Notes: generated from the letters alone by a model not told the origin. Counted from the first letter of the stretch, positions 1 through 8,087 are shown. The stretch is 64,000 nucleotides of DNA from Desulfofundulus thermobenzoicus (GCF_009428905.1 NZ_WHYR01000007.1:1-64000), one strand, 5' to 3'. Program-made: numbers and translations.

Positions 1-73
1 GAGAAGGAGGGAGGAGGAACCCCAAAAGGGGTGTTTTACCGGCTTAAAAAGAGGGGCCAAAGTTAACAGGTTA

Positions 74-87
74 CCCCCCCCCCCCCC
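74..87. repeat. 14-base poly-C/poly-G homopolymer
   Basis: An uninterrupted run of 14 C on the plus strand, read as G14 in the direction of the riboswitch transcript. It lies just downstream of the riboswitch terminator and before whatever minus-strand gene begins beyond the left edge. Runs of this length slip readily during replication, so they can act as phase-variation switches. The length could also be a sequencing or assembly error. Confidence 0.85.
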
Positions 88-154
88 GAACAGAAGTTCT
101 ATCAAGGAACTTTTTCATGTTTGCTCAAACCCCCATCTTTTACAATTATTCCAA

Positions 155-198
155 ATTAAGAAAGCCGCAGGGAGACAAGTATACGCCTTCCTGCGGCT
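155..198 (-). terminator. Rho-independent terminator (riboswitch expression platform)
   Basis: On the minus strand, AGCCGCAGG (complement of 190-198) pairs perfectly over 9 bp with CCTGCGGCT (complement of 163-171), and is followed by a T-rich tail (TTTCTTAATTT). It begins a few bases after the riboswitch aptamer, which is the usual place for a transcription-terminating expression platform. Confidence 0.75.
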
Positions 199-202
199 AC
201 CT

Positions 203-308
203 TTCTCCCTTGCAACCCAGCCGTCATAGTTCCCGTAGCAGCCCTTCGGGAAACCTTAGACCTGTGACTTTGCGCCCCCGGCTTTCGCCGGGTTTGCCCT
301 CCGGGATT
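203..308 (-). ncRNA. Cyclic-di-GMP-I (GEMM) riboswitch aptamer
   Basis: Read on the minus strand, this contains the GEMM-I landmarks in order: GGGCAAACC, a stem closed by a GAAA tetraloop (GGC GAAA GCC), the GCGCAAAG core, the tetraloop receptor TCTAAGG, a variable second hairpin (CCCGAAGGG within a longer stem), then ATGACGGCTGGGTTGC closing the outer stem. In this class the RNA binds c-di-GMP between the two helices; a subset binds cGAMP instead, and I cannot separate the two without a covariance-model alignment. A terminator follows directly, so it probably controls transcription of a minus-strand gene to the left of the window. Confidence 0.85.
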
Positions 309-525
309 CGGAATGAAAAGAATAGCTTTATCTACTTTTCTTCCTTACTATCTTGTTTCGACATAATTTGAGCTTACTTGACGTAATCGGGTAAATTCAT
401 TCAGGGACACTCCCCAGCGTCAGAACCGGTTGGCGGGAGTCTTCACCCAGTCCATGACCAGCACCCGATCCCTGGTTGCCCGGCGTATCCCGGCCAGGAC
501 GCACATTCTCCGGGCAGGGGGTATT

Positions 526-1482
526 TCAAAGCTTCTGCGCCAGGTGTGCCACGGTACGCTTCAGACCTTCCCGCAGATCCACCTGCGGCTTCCAGTCCAG
601 CTCCCGGGCCGCCCTGGCGGCGTCCAGGTAGATCCTTTTCAGCTCCCCGGTCCGCTCCGGGCCGTAGACCACCCGGCCGGTGTAGCCGGTGATGTCCGCC
701 AGCAGCCGGAAGAGTTCGTTAACGGAGGTGCCCAGGCCGGTGCCGATGTTATAGGCCAGGGCGTCGATGCCATCCACCGGCTGCAGATTAATGCCGTTCA
801 TTATTTTCCGCAGGGCCAGCAGGTTGGCCCGTACCACATCCCCCACATACACATAATCCCGCAACTGCTCACCGTCGCCGTAAATGGTGGGTGTTTCTCC
901 CCGCAGCATTTTTTGTCCAAAGATGGCCACCACGCCCGCTTCCCCGTGGGGATCCTGGCGTGGACCGTAAACATTGCCGTAGCGCAGGGCGATATAGGGC
1001 AGGCCGTGCACCCGGGCGTAATAATAAAGGTAAAATTCGGAGCTGAGCTTGCTCACCCCGTAGGGGGAAAGGGGCCCTTTGGGGAAATCCTCCGTTACCG
1101 GCATCCTTTCCGGCTCCCCGTAAACCACCCCGCCGGAGGAGGCAAAAATAAAGCCCTTGAGCCCGTGCCGCAGGCCGTTCTGTAAAAGGTTCAGCAGTCC
1201 CTGGATGTTTATCCGGGCGTCTTCCCCCGGGGAGGCCACCGAATGCCGCACATCAATCTGGGCCGCGTGGTGGACCACCAGCTCTACCTTTTCATCCCGG
1301 AAGACCCCTTCCAGTTCTGATGAACATATGTCCATATGGTAAAACCGGGCTGCCGGATTTAAATTTTCCTCCCGCCCGCTGCTCAAATCGTCCACCACCA
1401 CCACATGGTGACCTTCCTCCAGCAGGGCGTCCACAATATGGGAACCGATAAATCCGGCGCCGCCGGTGACTAAAATTTGCAA
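526..1482 (-). CDS. NAD-dependent sugar epimerase/dehydratase (UDP-glucose 4-epimerase-like)
   Basis: An extended short-chain dehydrogenase/reductase of about 318 residues that interconverts or dehydrates nucleotide sugars in the cytoplasm. The Rossmann motif TGGAGFIGSH sits at the extreme N-terminus, and YGVSK (the YxxxK catalytic pair) and RYGNVYGPRQ follow in family order. The frame stays open to an ATG at 1608, but that 42-residue extension is not family-like. I chose the TTG at 1482, just before QILVTGG, with GGGAG upstream; a GTG at 1491 is the alternative. It is closest in feel to UDP-glucose/UDP-GlcNAc 4-epimerases, but substrate cannot be read from sequence. It probably supplies a sugar for the glycan genes to its right. 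Confidence 0.85.
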   Translation of the reverse strand: MQILVTGGAGFIGSHIVDALLEEGHHVVVVDDLSSGREENLNPAARFYHMDICSSELEGVFRDEKVELVVHHAAQIDVRHSVASPGEDARINIQGLLNLLQNGLRHGLKGFIFASSGGVVYGEPERMPVTEDFPKGPLSPYGVSKLSSEFYLYYYARVHGLPYIALRYGNVYGPRQDPHGEAGVVAIFGQKMLRGETPTIYGDGEQLRDYVYVGDVVRANLLALRKIMNGINLQPVDGIDALAYNIGTGLGTSVNELFRLLADITGYTGRVVYGPERTGELKRIYLDAARAARELDWKPQVDLREGLKRTVAHLAQKL

Positions 1483-1735
1483 AATCCTCACTCTCCCAGC
1501 AAAGTTCTTATACGATAATAGCACGGACAGCCGCCTGCCTGCAAGAAAAAAGACGCTTTTACCGGTGACCGGTAAAACGTAAACCGGCGGATTGTGTAAA
1601 CGTTTCAAGGTGTTGATGAGCCTGTTTTTAGCTGAGGATTGCCTCCGTTAAAGACCAGGCACTATTATTTCGACATGCAAAGGGTTTACCGGTTGCACAA
1701 CGCGGCAATCTTAAAATCGCTGGGGGATTAGCGCT

Positions 1736-1841
1736 ATGGTGGATAAGGAACTTTTGGCGAAAAAAGAAACTGCTGATCGAGTATATCTCCGATATCTCCG
1801 ACCTGTGGTTGACAAAATTATGTCCCCAGGATACTATTTAA
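1736..1841 (+). pseudogene. HepT-like (DUF86) N-terminal remnant
   Basis: The frame starts MVDKELLAKK and, after a one-base shift in an A-rich run, continues as KLLIEYISDISDL to a stop. Together these resemble the N-terminus of HepT/DUF86 HEPN proteins, and nothing of the rest of the domain remains. The assignment rests on about 25 residues, so it is tentative. Confidence 0.35.
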
Positions 1842-1889
1842 TGAGAGGGCTGGTTATTAAATCCTGTTTTTCTAAAGAGGTGATTTACG

Positions 1890-2480
1890 GTGCGGGAAAC
1901 GGCAGTTACCCGCGAGCCTTCCCCTCAAACGGGTTTAACTTATGCTGATTATTTGAAAATTGACGACGGGCAGCGCTATGAGCTGATGGAGGGGGAACTG
2001 TTCTTGACGCCTTCGCCGGGTTTTTCGCACCAGTACATTGCGGCCAACATCGCAACGCTTTTGCGCGACTACGTGGAGAAAAATAATCTGGGGCTGATTT
2101 TATTTGCGCCTTTTGATGTGGTACTTGCCGATAACGTGGTTTTGCAGCCGGATGTGCTTTACCTTTCCCGGGAGCGGTTCTCACTGCTTACGGAAAACTG
2201 CCTGCAAGGAGCACCGGACCTGGTGGTGGAAGTGCTCTCGCCGGCCTCGGGGCGCCGCGACCGCTTGCAAAAGAGCAGGTTGTACCGGCGTTACGGAGTG
2301 AGGGAATACTGGGTGGTGGACCCCGCCGGCGAAACGGTGGAAGTGTTCAGCGCCAGCGAAAAGGGTTGGCTGTTGGCCGGGGTGTACGGTCCGGAGGATT
2401 CCCTCGCCTCTCCCCTGCTTCCCGAATTCGCTGCCCCGGGGGCGGAGATTTTCCGCCGGCCGGAGGGCCTGACGGTGTAA
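1890..2480 (+). CDS. Uma2 family (DUF820) restriction-endonuclease-like protein
   Basis: A 196-residue protein with the full Uma2 layout: an N-terminal TYADYLKI...YELMEGELF stretch, GFSHQYIAANI, FAPFDVVL...QPDVLYLS, then the PD-(D/E)xK-like core APDLVVEVLSP followed by YRRYGVREYWVVDP. The core has the acidic residues and downstream Lys/Glu expected for the fold. Its biological role is unknown. The start is GTG 1890, with AAAGAGGTG eight bases upstream. A second, frameshifted member of the family lies at 11074-11666. It sits alone between a remnant and a convergent toxin-antitoxin pair. Confidence 0.85.
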   Translation: MRETAVTREPSPQTGLTYADYLKIDDGQRYELMEGELFLTPSPGFSHQYIAANIATLLRDYVEKNNLGLILFAPFDVVLADNVVLQPDVLYLSRERFSLLTENCLQGAPDLVVEVLSPASGRRDRLQKSRLYRRYGVREYWVVDPAGETVEVFSASEKGWLLAGVYGPEDSLASPLLPEFAAPGAEIFRRPEGLTV

Positions 2481-2498
2481 ACGCGATACTGGATTATT

Positions 2499-2912
2499 TC
2501 ACCAGCCTTTAATTATTAATTGTTCAAAGGGGTAGTGGGAAAGGTTCCTGGTAACCAGAACCAGGTTCCTGGAAATGGCCAGCGCAGCGTTGGTCACGTC
2601 CGCGATGGCCAGGGTATAACCTCTGGAAAGCCACTCCTTCCTCAACCGGCCGGCCAAAGCCGTCTCTTCGAAAGTGGGAGTAAGGTAAAAGTAAAGTTCC
2701 CGCAGTATTTTCTCCACCTGCTCCTGGACCGGCTGCGGTACCCCCGTCATAAATTCTGTGACCACAACGCTGGAAATAAAAAGATCTTCCTGGTTAATCT
2801 CGAGGAGCAGGTCTTCTGCCCTGGCCCTTAGATTATTCCGCCTGCCCCGGTTTAAATCAATCAAAAAGTCCGTGTCCAATAAAAATCCGGCTCTATCATT
2901 TTCCGAAATCAC
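2499..2912 (-). CDS. PIN-domain toxin (VapC-like ribonuclease)
   Basis: A 137-residue PIN domain. The catalytic acidic residues can be placed: Asp in FLLDTDFLIDL near residue 13, Glu in VVTEF near 52, and Asp in TLAIADVTNAALA near 104. The C-terminal acidic/Asn position is less clear (LVTRNLSHYP). VapC-type proteins cleave RNA (tRNA or rRNA) and are held inactive by the upstream antitoxin. The start codon lies two bases after the stop of the ribbon-helix-helix gene at 2915-3151, the usual coupled antitoxin-then-toxin order. Confidence 0.85.
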   Translation of the reverse strand: MISENDRAGFLLDTDFLIDLNRGRRNNLRARAEDLLLEINQEDLFISSVVVTEFMTGVPQPVQEQVEKILRELYFYLTPTFEETALAGRLRKEWLSRGYTLAIADVTNAALAISRNLVLVTRNLSHYPFEQLIIKGW

Positions 2913-2914
2913 TA

Positions 2915-3151
2915 TTATACCCTTTCGTCCATGGCTCTCAGACAGTTAATAAAGGCCAGGGTATCCAAATCGTCGGCGATAAAACCTTCCGCACTCGCGA
3001 TATGGGCAAGACGCGCCCTGCGTTTGAGCTCTTTTTCGATGGCCGTGGCGATAAACCGGGAGCGATTACCTCTACCCACCAGGGCGTCAATTTTCTGGAC
3101 GATTCCCACCGGCAACCTTACGGCTGTGATTTTAGAATTTCCGGTGGTCAT
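2915..3151 (-). CDS. Ribbon-helix-helix (CopG-like) antitoxin
   Basis: A 78-residue protein whose N-terminus (ITAVRLPVGIVQKIDALVG, then NRSRFIATAIEKELKRR) fits the beta-strand/two-helix RHH DNA-binding fold. The acidic C-terminal tail would contact the PIN toxin encoded just downstream. The ATG at 3151 is chosen because GGGGGTG lies six bases upstream; a further in-frame ATG at 3166 lacks a good ribosome site. Such proteins usually repress their own promoter. Confidence 0.8.
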   Translation of the reverse strand: MTTGNSKITAVRLPVGIVQKIDALVGRGNRSRFIATAIEKELKRRARLAHIASAEGFIADDLDTLAFINCLRAMDERV

Positions 3152-3228
3152 GTATATCACCCCCATTCTGTATTACATTTAGTATAACATACCAAAGGAT
3201 ACCTTACAACTCCCGCTTAAGCTGTTTT

Positions 3229-3294
3229 CCTTATAATGCATGTAAAAATAACTGTGGATGATCGCCAGTATCCTTCAGGGGAACCGGGAAGAGT
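3229..3294 (+). repeat. 66-bp direct repeat, copy 1 (TATAAT + leader reading frame)
   Basis: This segment matches 7986-8051 at about 63 of 66 positions. It carries TATAATGC and the start of a reading frame beginning MHVKITVDDRQYP. In this copy the repeat ends two bases before the stop codon of the convergent TPR gene, and the frame has no continuation. Confidence 0.8.
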
Positions 3295-3295
3295 C

Positions 3296-5161
3296 TTAAG
3301 CTTCCAGAATGTCCATCAGAATCTGACGCAGTTCCAGAGGCACTACGACAATTTTACATTGATTGCCTCCCACCCTGGCCCGTCCTACAAATACCAGTGC
3401 CCTGGACCACAGGGTGCCTAGAGTGGACACCGGTTCGCGCTCCTGCCAGAAGTAACCGTCTCCCTGCAGGGAACCGAACTTACGGGTGACGGCGTTCATA
3501 CGGCTCCAGCCGCCCCGCTGCAGCAGGTAGCGCAGCAGTTCCCGCTCTTCTTCGCCCAATGCTTCCACCACCTGTTCCAGGTTGCTGCGGCTGGTGAGAA
3601 ATTCCCGTAATTGTGCCTCCCTTTGCTGGCGAACCCGGGCTGGCTCCAGGTGGTGGCTCAGGCAGGCACATTCAAGCCAGTGGGCAGGCATATTTTTCAA
3701 TCCCCGCGAGAGGGGGGCGTCCACGGGCAGGGGTTTTTTCTCCACTTCTGTGCGCTGTCTCTCTTCTAAATCGGCAATAAAATCTTCCGGTGAGAAAAGT
3801 GAATGGACAAGCTCAGCCTTTTTAATTTCCTTTTCCAGGAATTTTAACTTATCTTCATTTTGCTCACCCAGGGCGTTTTTGTCAACCTTATTAAAATATT
3901 CCCGCGCCTGCTCTACCTTTCCCATTTGCAGCATCAGGGCCGATAGATTGAACAACAGGGCCGGGTCGTCCGGAACCATATCCGCGAGCATTTCCATTAT
4001 GACCAGCGATTCTTGTAGCTTGTCCCTTTGACGCAGGATGTTGGCCAGGGTCATCATGGCCGGGGGATAGATCCTGCCCTCCTGGTATATTTTTTGTAGC
4101 AGGGCTTCGGCTTCCTCCAACTGCCCATTATCCCTTAAACGAATAGCCTGGTCCACCATTTCGTCCAGTTCCTGATCCGGCTCCGTTATGACCGGCAGCT
4201 TTTTCAATACCACCAGGCGCCGTTTCCCATCAATGAACATGGGTATGGGCTCGTTCTCCTTAAAGATACCCCTGGCCACCAGGGCATCCGCCGCTGCAAA
4301 CTTGAGGGATGGAGGCAAGTCCGGGTATTCCAGAAACTGACGACCCAGTTCTTCCCCCCACTTGCCGCCGAAATAGATCATCGTGTATAGGGCCTGTCCC
4401 GCCTTTCCGGAGTGATCAGCCAGGACCCAGGAAAGAAGAAACATGCGCACAGAACCGTCCTGCATGCACCGCTGTTGTCCCTCTTTGCTGTTTCCGGCTC
4501 TGAGTATTATTTCTTGCATATCTTCCACGGAATGAAACTGGTAGCCCATTTGAAAGGGCGGGATGACACCCATTTCCGCCAGTAAAGCCACCTGCTGCAT
4601 ATGGGGGAATACCTTATATACATGGCCTATGGAGGCCCAAAGGTCTGCGGCCCGCCCGTAATTGCCCATATTAAAACAGGCCACGGCAGCCATAAACCTG
4701 TTTTCCCACCGGATGTGCAGAGATTCCCAGCGGTGATAAAGGTCTAATACGTAGCGGTGATCCCCAAGGTCGGCGGCGGCCCGCATGATTGCCACCGTAT
4801 ACTCCCGGAAAGGACGCGGAACCTGTGCCAATCCAATGCCTTCTTCAAAGCTATCTACGGCCCGTTGCAACCACCGGCGGGCCTCCTCATCCCGGTGTAA
4901 GGCGCAGTAAATCCTGGCGGCCAGGGCATAAGTATAGGGGTTTGCTTCGATGTTTTCCATTTTCAGACATGGCTCCAGGATCTTGAGGGCGCGCCCTGGT
5001 TCTCCGCCCATGAAGACGGCCGTCGCCAGGTTGTTGCGGATGGGGATGGCGTTATCCAGTTCCAGGGCTTCGGCGAACACCTTTTCCGCTGCCCGGAAGT
5101 CGCTCTTACTCAAAAGTGAGCTGCCCTTAGCGACCAGTTGCTTTGCCTTATTGACCTTCAT
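3296..5161 (-). CDS. Tetratricopeptide-repeat protein with unrecognised C-terminal domain
   Basis: A 621-residue cytoplasmic protein: no signal peptide and no membrane segments. The first ~300 residues are helical repeats of TPR type (for example NPYTYALAARIYCALHRDEEARRWLQRA), followed by a linker and a second TPR pair (LEEAEALLQKIYQEG...PPAMMTLANILRQ; PDDPALLFNLSALMLQ). The last ~150 residues contain a helical block (ALGEEERELLRYLLQRGGWSRMNAVTRKFG) that looks winged-helix-like but is not a family I can name. No enzymatic motif is visible. It is monocistronic, with a putative promoter at 5197-5226. Confidence 0.75.
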   Translation of the reverse strand: MKVNKAKQLVAKGSSLLSKSDFRAAEKVFAEALELDNAIPIRNNLATAVFMGGEPGRALKILEPCLKMENIEANPYTYALAARIYCALHRDEEARRWLQRAVDSFEEGIGLAQVPRPFREYTVAIMRAAADLGDHRYVLDLYHRWESLHIRWENRFMAAVACFNMGNYGRAADLWASIGHVYKVFPHMQQVALLAEMGVIPPFQMGYQFHSVEDMQEIILRAGNSKEGQQRCMQDGSVRMFLLSWVLADHSGKAGQALYTMIYFGGKWGEELGRQFLEYPDLPPSLKFAAADALVARGIFKENEPIPMFIDGKRRLVVLKKLPVITEPDQELDEMVDQAIRLRDNGQLEEAEALLQKIYQEGRIYPPAMMTLANILRQRDKLQESLVIMEMLADMVPDDPALLFNLSALMLQMGKVEQAREYFNKVDKNALGEQNEDKLKFLEKEIKKAELVHSLFSPEDFIADLEERQRTEVEKKPLPVDAPLSRGLKNMPAHWLECACLSHHLEPARVRQQREAQLREFLTSRSNLEQVVEALGEEERELLRYLLQRGGWSRMNAVTRKFGSLQGDGYFWQEREPVSTLGTLWSRALVFVGRARVGGNQCKIVVVPLELRQILMDILEA

Positions 5162-5196
5162 ATGTAATTCACCAGCTTTCCCTTTTTTGGATTGCC

Positions 5197-5226
5197 ATTA
5201 TACTACAGTGGTAACCGCGGCGACAG
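5197..5226 (-). promoter_or_regulatory. Putative sigma-A promoter of the TPR gene
   Basis: On the minus strand a perfect -10 TATAAT (complement of 5197-5202) sits 18 bp from a weak -35 CTGTCG (complement of 5221-5226), about 35 bases before the TPR start codon. The same arrangement recurs within a degenerate duplicate at 11973-12002, where no gene follows. Confidence 0.45.
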
Positions 5227-5230
5227 GGGC

Positions 5231-6646
5231 TCATTTTCCCTCCTCCCCCGCCGCCGCTTCCCGGCAGCCGTTGACCAGGGCGTGGATGGCGGCGCTCTTT
5301 TCCGGGTCCGGTTCGCTGCAGCCCCGGGCCGCCTCCCCGCCCAGGGCCACGGGGATGGTCTGCAGCAATATCTTCAAATCCAGCAGGAAGGAATAATTGC
5401 GTATGTAATAAAGATCGTAGCGCAGCTTGTCCGCCGCCGAGGTGGTGTACTTGCCGTAAACCTGGGCCAGGCCGGTGAGCCCGGGTTTCACCAGGTGGCG
5501 GTAGTGGTAATCGGGTATTTCCTTAACAAACTGTTCAACGAAGAAAGGCCTCTCCGGCCGGGGTCCCACCAGGCTCATGTCCCCCTTTAGAACATTGAAC
5601 AGCTGGGGCAGTTCGTCCAGCCGGGTGGCCCGCAGGATACGGCCCACCGGAGTGATGCGGGGGTCCTTCTCCCCGGCCAGCACCGGCCCGGTCAGTTTCT
5701 CCGCATCCCGCACCATGGTGCGAAATTTGTAAACCCGGAAGGTTTTGCCCCGGAAACCCGTGCGCACCTGGCGGTAAAGGACCGGTCCCGGGGAAGAGAG
5801 AACAACGGCCAGGGCGCAGAGCAGCATTACCGGGGCGGCCAGCACCAGCCCCACCCCCGCCGCCAGCACGTCCACCACCCGTTTTACGGCCCGCTGGGGC
5901 CAGGTGAGGCGGATGTCCTGCACCTCCACCACCGGCAGATCGTCCAGCTGGGTCAGCCCGGCCCGGATCAATAAAATGTCGTAAAGATCCGGCACCAGAA
6001 AAGCTTCGCGCCTGGCCTTCAGGCAGGCGCTCAAAATGCCGGCCTTATCCTCCCGGGAAAGGGAAGGCACCACCAGCACCGCATCCACAGCGGGCAGGTG
6101 TTTGCCCAGATCCCCCAGTTCCTCCGGGGGTAAAACCCGCCGCACCTTGAACCAGCCCCGGGGCAGGTCCAGCACCTTGCCCAGGATCTCCGCGGCCTCC
6201 GCCGGCGGTCCCACCACCAGCAGTTCCCGCTGGCCGTAAAGCAGGCGCTCCAGGTGCCAGAAAAAATAACGCCACAGGCAGACGAGGGTCACCTGCAGGG
6301 GCACCGCCAGGGCCAGCACGCTGCGGGGAAAGGCGAAACCCCTGAACCAGAAGGTGAGGGCCATGGTGGTGACGGTTATGCCGGCAATGCCGGTTACCGC
6401 CGCCCGCAGGACCGGCGTCAGGCCGTTGTGCAGTTTCTGGTACAGGCCCAGGCCGCCGAAGAGAAGCAGCGTAACCGCTCCAATCCAGGGCAGCACCCGG
6501 ATAAAGGCCTGCCAGTTCTCACGGGGTATTGTCCCGTCGAAGCGCAAAAGAAAGGCCAGGTAAAAGCCGCCCAGGACAACCAGAATGTCCCCGGCGGCCA
6601 GAAACCAGGGCAAGACCAGTCTTGGTAAACGCCGTTGTGTGTTCAT
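5231..6646 (-). CDS. Polyprenyl-phosphate sugar-1-phosphate transferase (WbaP/EpsE type)
   Basis: An initiating glycosyltransferase of about 471 residues that loads the first sugar phosphate onto undecaprenyl phosphate in the membrane. It has four or five N-terminal hydrophobic segments, a central nucleotide-binding-like region ([15 protein letters not shown]), then another membrane segment ([19 protein letters not shown]) followed by the conserved cytosolic catalytic block: [61 protein letters not shown]. The ATG at 6646 was taken as start; the frame stays open to 6763 and no site has a good ribosome signal. It probably initiates the glycan built by the neighbouring transferases. Confidence 0.9.
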   Translation of the reverse strand: MNTQRRLPRLVLPWFLAAGDILVVLGGFYLAFLLRFDGTIPRENWQAFIRVLPWIGAVTLLLFGGLGLYQKLHNGLTPVLRAAVTGIAGITVTTMALTFWFRGFAFPRSVLALAVPLQVTLVCLWRYFFWHLERLLYGQRELLVVGPPAEAAEILGKVLDLPRGWFKVRRVLPPEELGDLGKHLPAVDAVLVVPSLSREDKAGILSACLKARREAFLVPDLYDILLIRAGLTQLDDLPVVEVQDIRLTWPQRAVKRVVDVLAAGVGLVLAAPVMLLCALAVVLSSPGPVLYRQVRTGFRGKTFRVYKFRTMVRDAEKLTGPVLAGEKDPRITPVGRILRATRLDELPQLFNVLKGDMSLVGPRPERPFFVEQFVKEIPDYHYRHLVKPGLTGLAQVYGKYTTSAADKLRYDLYYIRNYSFLLDLKILLQTIPVALGGEAARGCSEPDPEKSAAIHALVNGCREAAAGEEGK

Positions 6647-6783
6647 GGTTATAACCAGTACTCCCGTCCAATACATTGAAAACATTTTTGAGCAGTGATT
6701 TATCAACGATAAAGGCCCAGCCTGCAAATACCCCGGGCAATCATATCTTAATTTGCATAACATGAACCCGTGGTGCGAAGGAT

Positions 6784-7260
6784 CTATTTAGCAGCCAGTT
6801 CCCGCAAAAATGCCGTGAAGGAATGGTAATTACCAGCCCATAAATCTTTTAATTGCCAGGCTTTCTTCAATACCAGAGCAACTTTTTCCGCTTCGAGGTC
6901 GGTATCGTAGGCGTGGCGGAAAAAGTGACGGAAAGCCCTTAATTCATTGAGACAGTGATAAGCTTCTTCGCTGAGCAAAGCCGGTCTAAGACCTTCGATG
7001 GACAAACGCATTCTGTCCAATAAGCTTTTGTGCCAGTGCAGGGTATCAACCGTGTTTTCAAAAACTTCGGCCACTTGATAAAAAATCTTTTCATACCCGG
7101 AATAAAGCTGATTGAGATAAAAAGCTGTTTCCACCAGATAGCTGTAATCAGCGTTTGCATGATAATGTTTCCAACTCCGGTCAAGCTTATCATATATACG
7201 GGCCTGCCGGCGGTTGATATCTTCCATTTCACTAAGAAGAAGGAGGATTCTTTCTTTCAT
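6784..7260 (-). CDS. HEPN toxin of an MNT/HEPN pair (HepT-like)
   Basis: A 158-residue all-helical protein with the HEPN ribonuclease motif Rx4-6H visible in ELRAFRHFFRHAYDTD near residues 108-118. In known HepT/MntA systems HepT cleaves RNA and is neutralised when MntA adenylates a Tyr near that motif; here the Tyr of HAYD fits that position. Its start lies 29 bases inside the preceding nucleotidyltransferase gene, so the two are translationally coupled. Confidence 0.8.
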   Translation of the reverse strand: MKERILLLLSEMEDINRRQARIYDKLDRSWKHYHANADYSYLVETAFYLNQLYSGYEKIFYQVAEVFENTVDTLHWHKSLLDRMRLSIEGLRPALLSEEAYHCLNELRAFRHFFRHAYDTDLEAEKVALVLKKAWQLKDLWAGNYHSFTAFLRELAAK

Positions 7261-7624
7261 AAAGCACTATCCCCTCGCGTTTTATTTTGTCTTTGAATGG
7301 CAGCCTGGTTATTTCCCGGAGATCGATATCCTGCTCAAAGCGGCGGTCCAATTCCGCCCACAGATTGAACAGGTCAGTCCCGGAAAGGTTGCCCTCCACC
7401 GCCAGGTCCAGGTCCGAATCCGGCCGCCAGCGGCCGGTCAACATGGAACCGTACAGGTATACCCTCTCCACAGGGAAAAAAGGCGCTACAACCTTTAGCG
7501 CTTCCTTCAGTCTGGCCAGAACCCGGTAGCGTGCCTGTTCTCTGATTTGCCGCCGCTTTTCTTCTCTCTCCCAGAGGAACCGGCGCACCCGGGCTATTTC
7601 TTCTGACGTAACCATCCAGTCCAT
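7232..7624 (-). CDS. MntA-like minimal nucleotidyltransferase (antitoxin)
   Basis: A 130-residue protein with the pol-beta nucleotidyltransferase signature GSx10DxD: YGSMLTGRWRPDSDLDLAV near residues 58-76. An extra acidic residue lies in FEQDIDLREI. In characterised pairs this enzyme transfers AMP to the HEPN partner and abolishes its toxicity. It is the first gene of a two-gene operon. The ATG at 7624 has GAGGGG closely upstream, and an ATG three codons in is equally possible. Confidence 0.8.
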   Translation of the reverse strand: MDWMVTSEEIARVRRFLWEREEKRRQIREQARYRVLARLKEALKVVAPFFPVERVYLYGSMLTGRWRPDSDLDLAVEGNLSGTDLFNLWAELDRRFEQDIDLREITRLPFKDKIKREGIVLYERKNPPSS

Positions 7625-7679
7625 GCTCCCCTCTCATGTCTGCGTACCAGCTGTTTTTTTTCTAGTCAAAAACAGGAAT

Positions 7680-7787
7680 GAGGAGGCGATTGACGGCGAA
7701 TTCTGCAAGTGCCGTCTTTATCGATTCCACCCCCGGGATACCGGCGGCGCCGGTGATCAGAATCTGCTTTTGGGCATGATTACTACC
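7680..7787 (-). pseudogene. Chimeric remnant: epimerase 5' end joined to Uma2 5' end
   Basis: Read on the minus strand, an ATG with AGGGAAGG upstream is followed within a few bases by KQILITGAAG, the start of a Rossmann-type epimerase. This runs directly into GVESIKTALAEFA, whose DNA matches the ribosome site and first codons of the Uma2 gene at 11666 over about 40 bases, with the Uma2 start ATG changed to ATA. Neither gene continues. It looks like a scar of a deletion joining two gene starts. Confidence 0.45.
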
Positions 7788-7823
7788 TTCCCTGGAAAAT
7801 CTCAGATTATCATAACATGAAAT

Positions 7824-7850
7824 GCCGGAAACCGGCAACCGGTTTCCGGC
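7824..7850. repeat. Perfect 12-bp inverted repeat with 3-base loop
   Basis: GCCGGAAACCGG, CAA, CCGGTTTCCGGC: a fully matched hairpin of 27 bases. There is no T-tract on either side, so it is not a standard terminator. It stands alone in the gap between the MNT/HEPN operon and the DUF433 cassette. Confidence 0.7.
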
Positions 7851-7966
7851 GGCAGCGGTGTTGATATGCCTGGGCGATAAACCGCAGTACCCGGCCCGCC
7901 GGACACCGGTACAGCTTATTATATGAAATAGCACTCGTGCGCTTTGAGCACGATGCCGACGGGATA

Positions 7967-7994
7967 TTGATTTACAGGTTTTTTGCCTTATAAT
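7967..7994 (+). promoter_or_regulatory. Putative sigma-A promoter of the DUF433/DUF5615 cassette
   Basis: TTGATT, 16-base spacer, TATAAT. It lies ~95 bases before the DUF433 start and inside a segment duplicated at 13865-13892 (TTGGTT-16-TATAGA), while its 3' part is duplicated at 3229. A short reading frame (MHVKITVDDRQYPPGEPGRV...) begins immediately after the -10 and ends at the DUF433 start region. Confidence 0.6.
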
Positions 7995-8051
7995 GCATGT
8001 AAAAATAACTGTGGATGATCGCCAATATCCTCCTGGGGAACCGGGAAGAGT
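7986..8051 (+). repeat. 66-bp direct repeat, copy 2
   Basis: Matches 3229-3294 at about 63 of 66 positions. Here it forms the leader between the promoter at 7967-7994 and the DUF433 gene, and the 32-codon reading frame that starts in it runs up to the DUF433 initiation site. It could be a leader peptide or the 5' scar of a lost gene. Confidence 0.75.
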
Positions 8052-8087
8052 TTTTCGAGGTATACGTTTAGTTAGGGGGTGTTGGAA

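Noticed and set aside
117-371. Plus-strand open frame of 84 codons at the left edge
   Set aside because: It lies antisense to the riboswitch and terminator and has no family-like sequence.
430-1185. Plus-strand open frame of 251 codons opposite the epimerase
   Set aside because: Shadow of the minus-strand epimerase; no ribosome site or domain.
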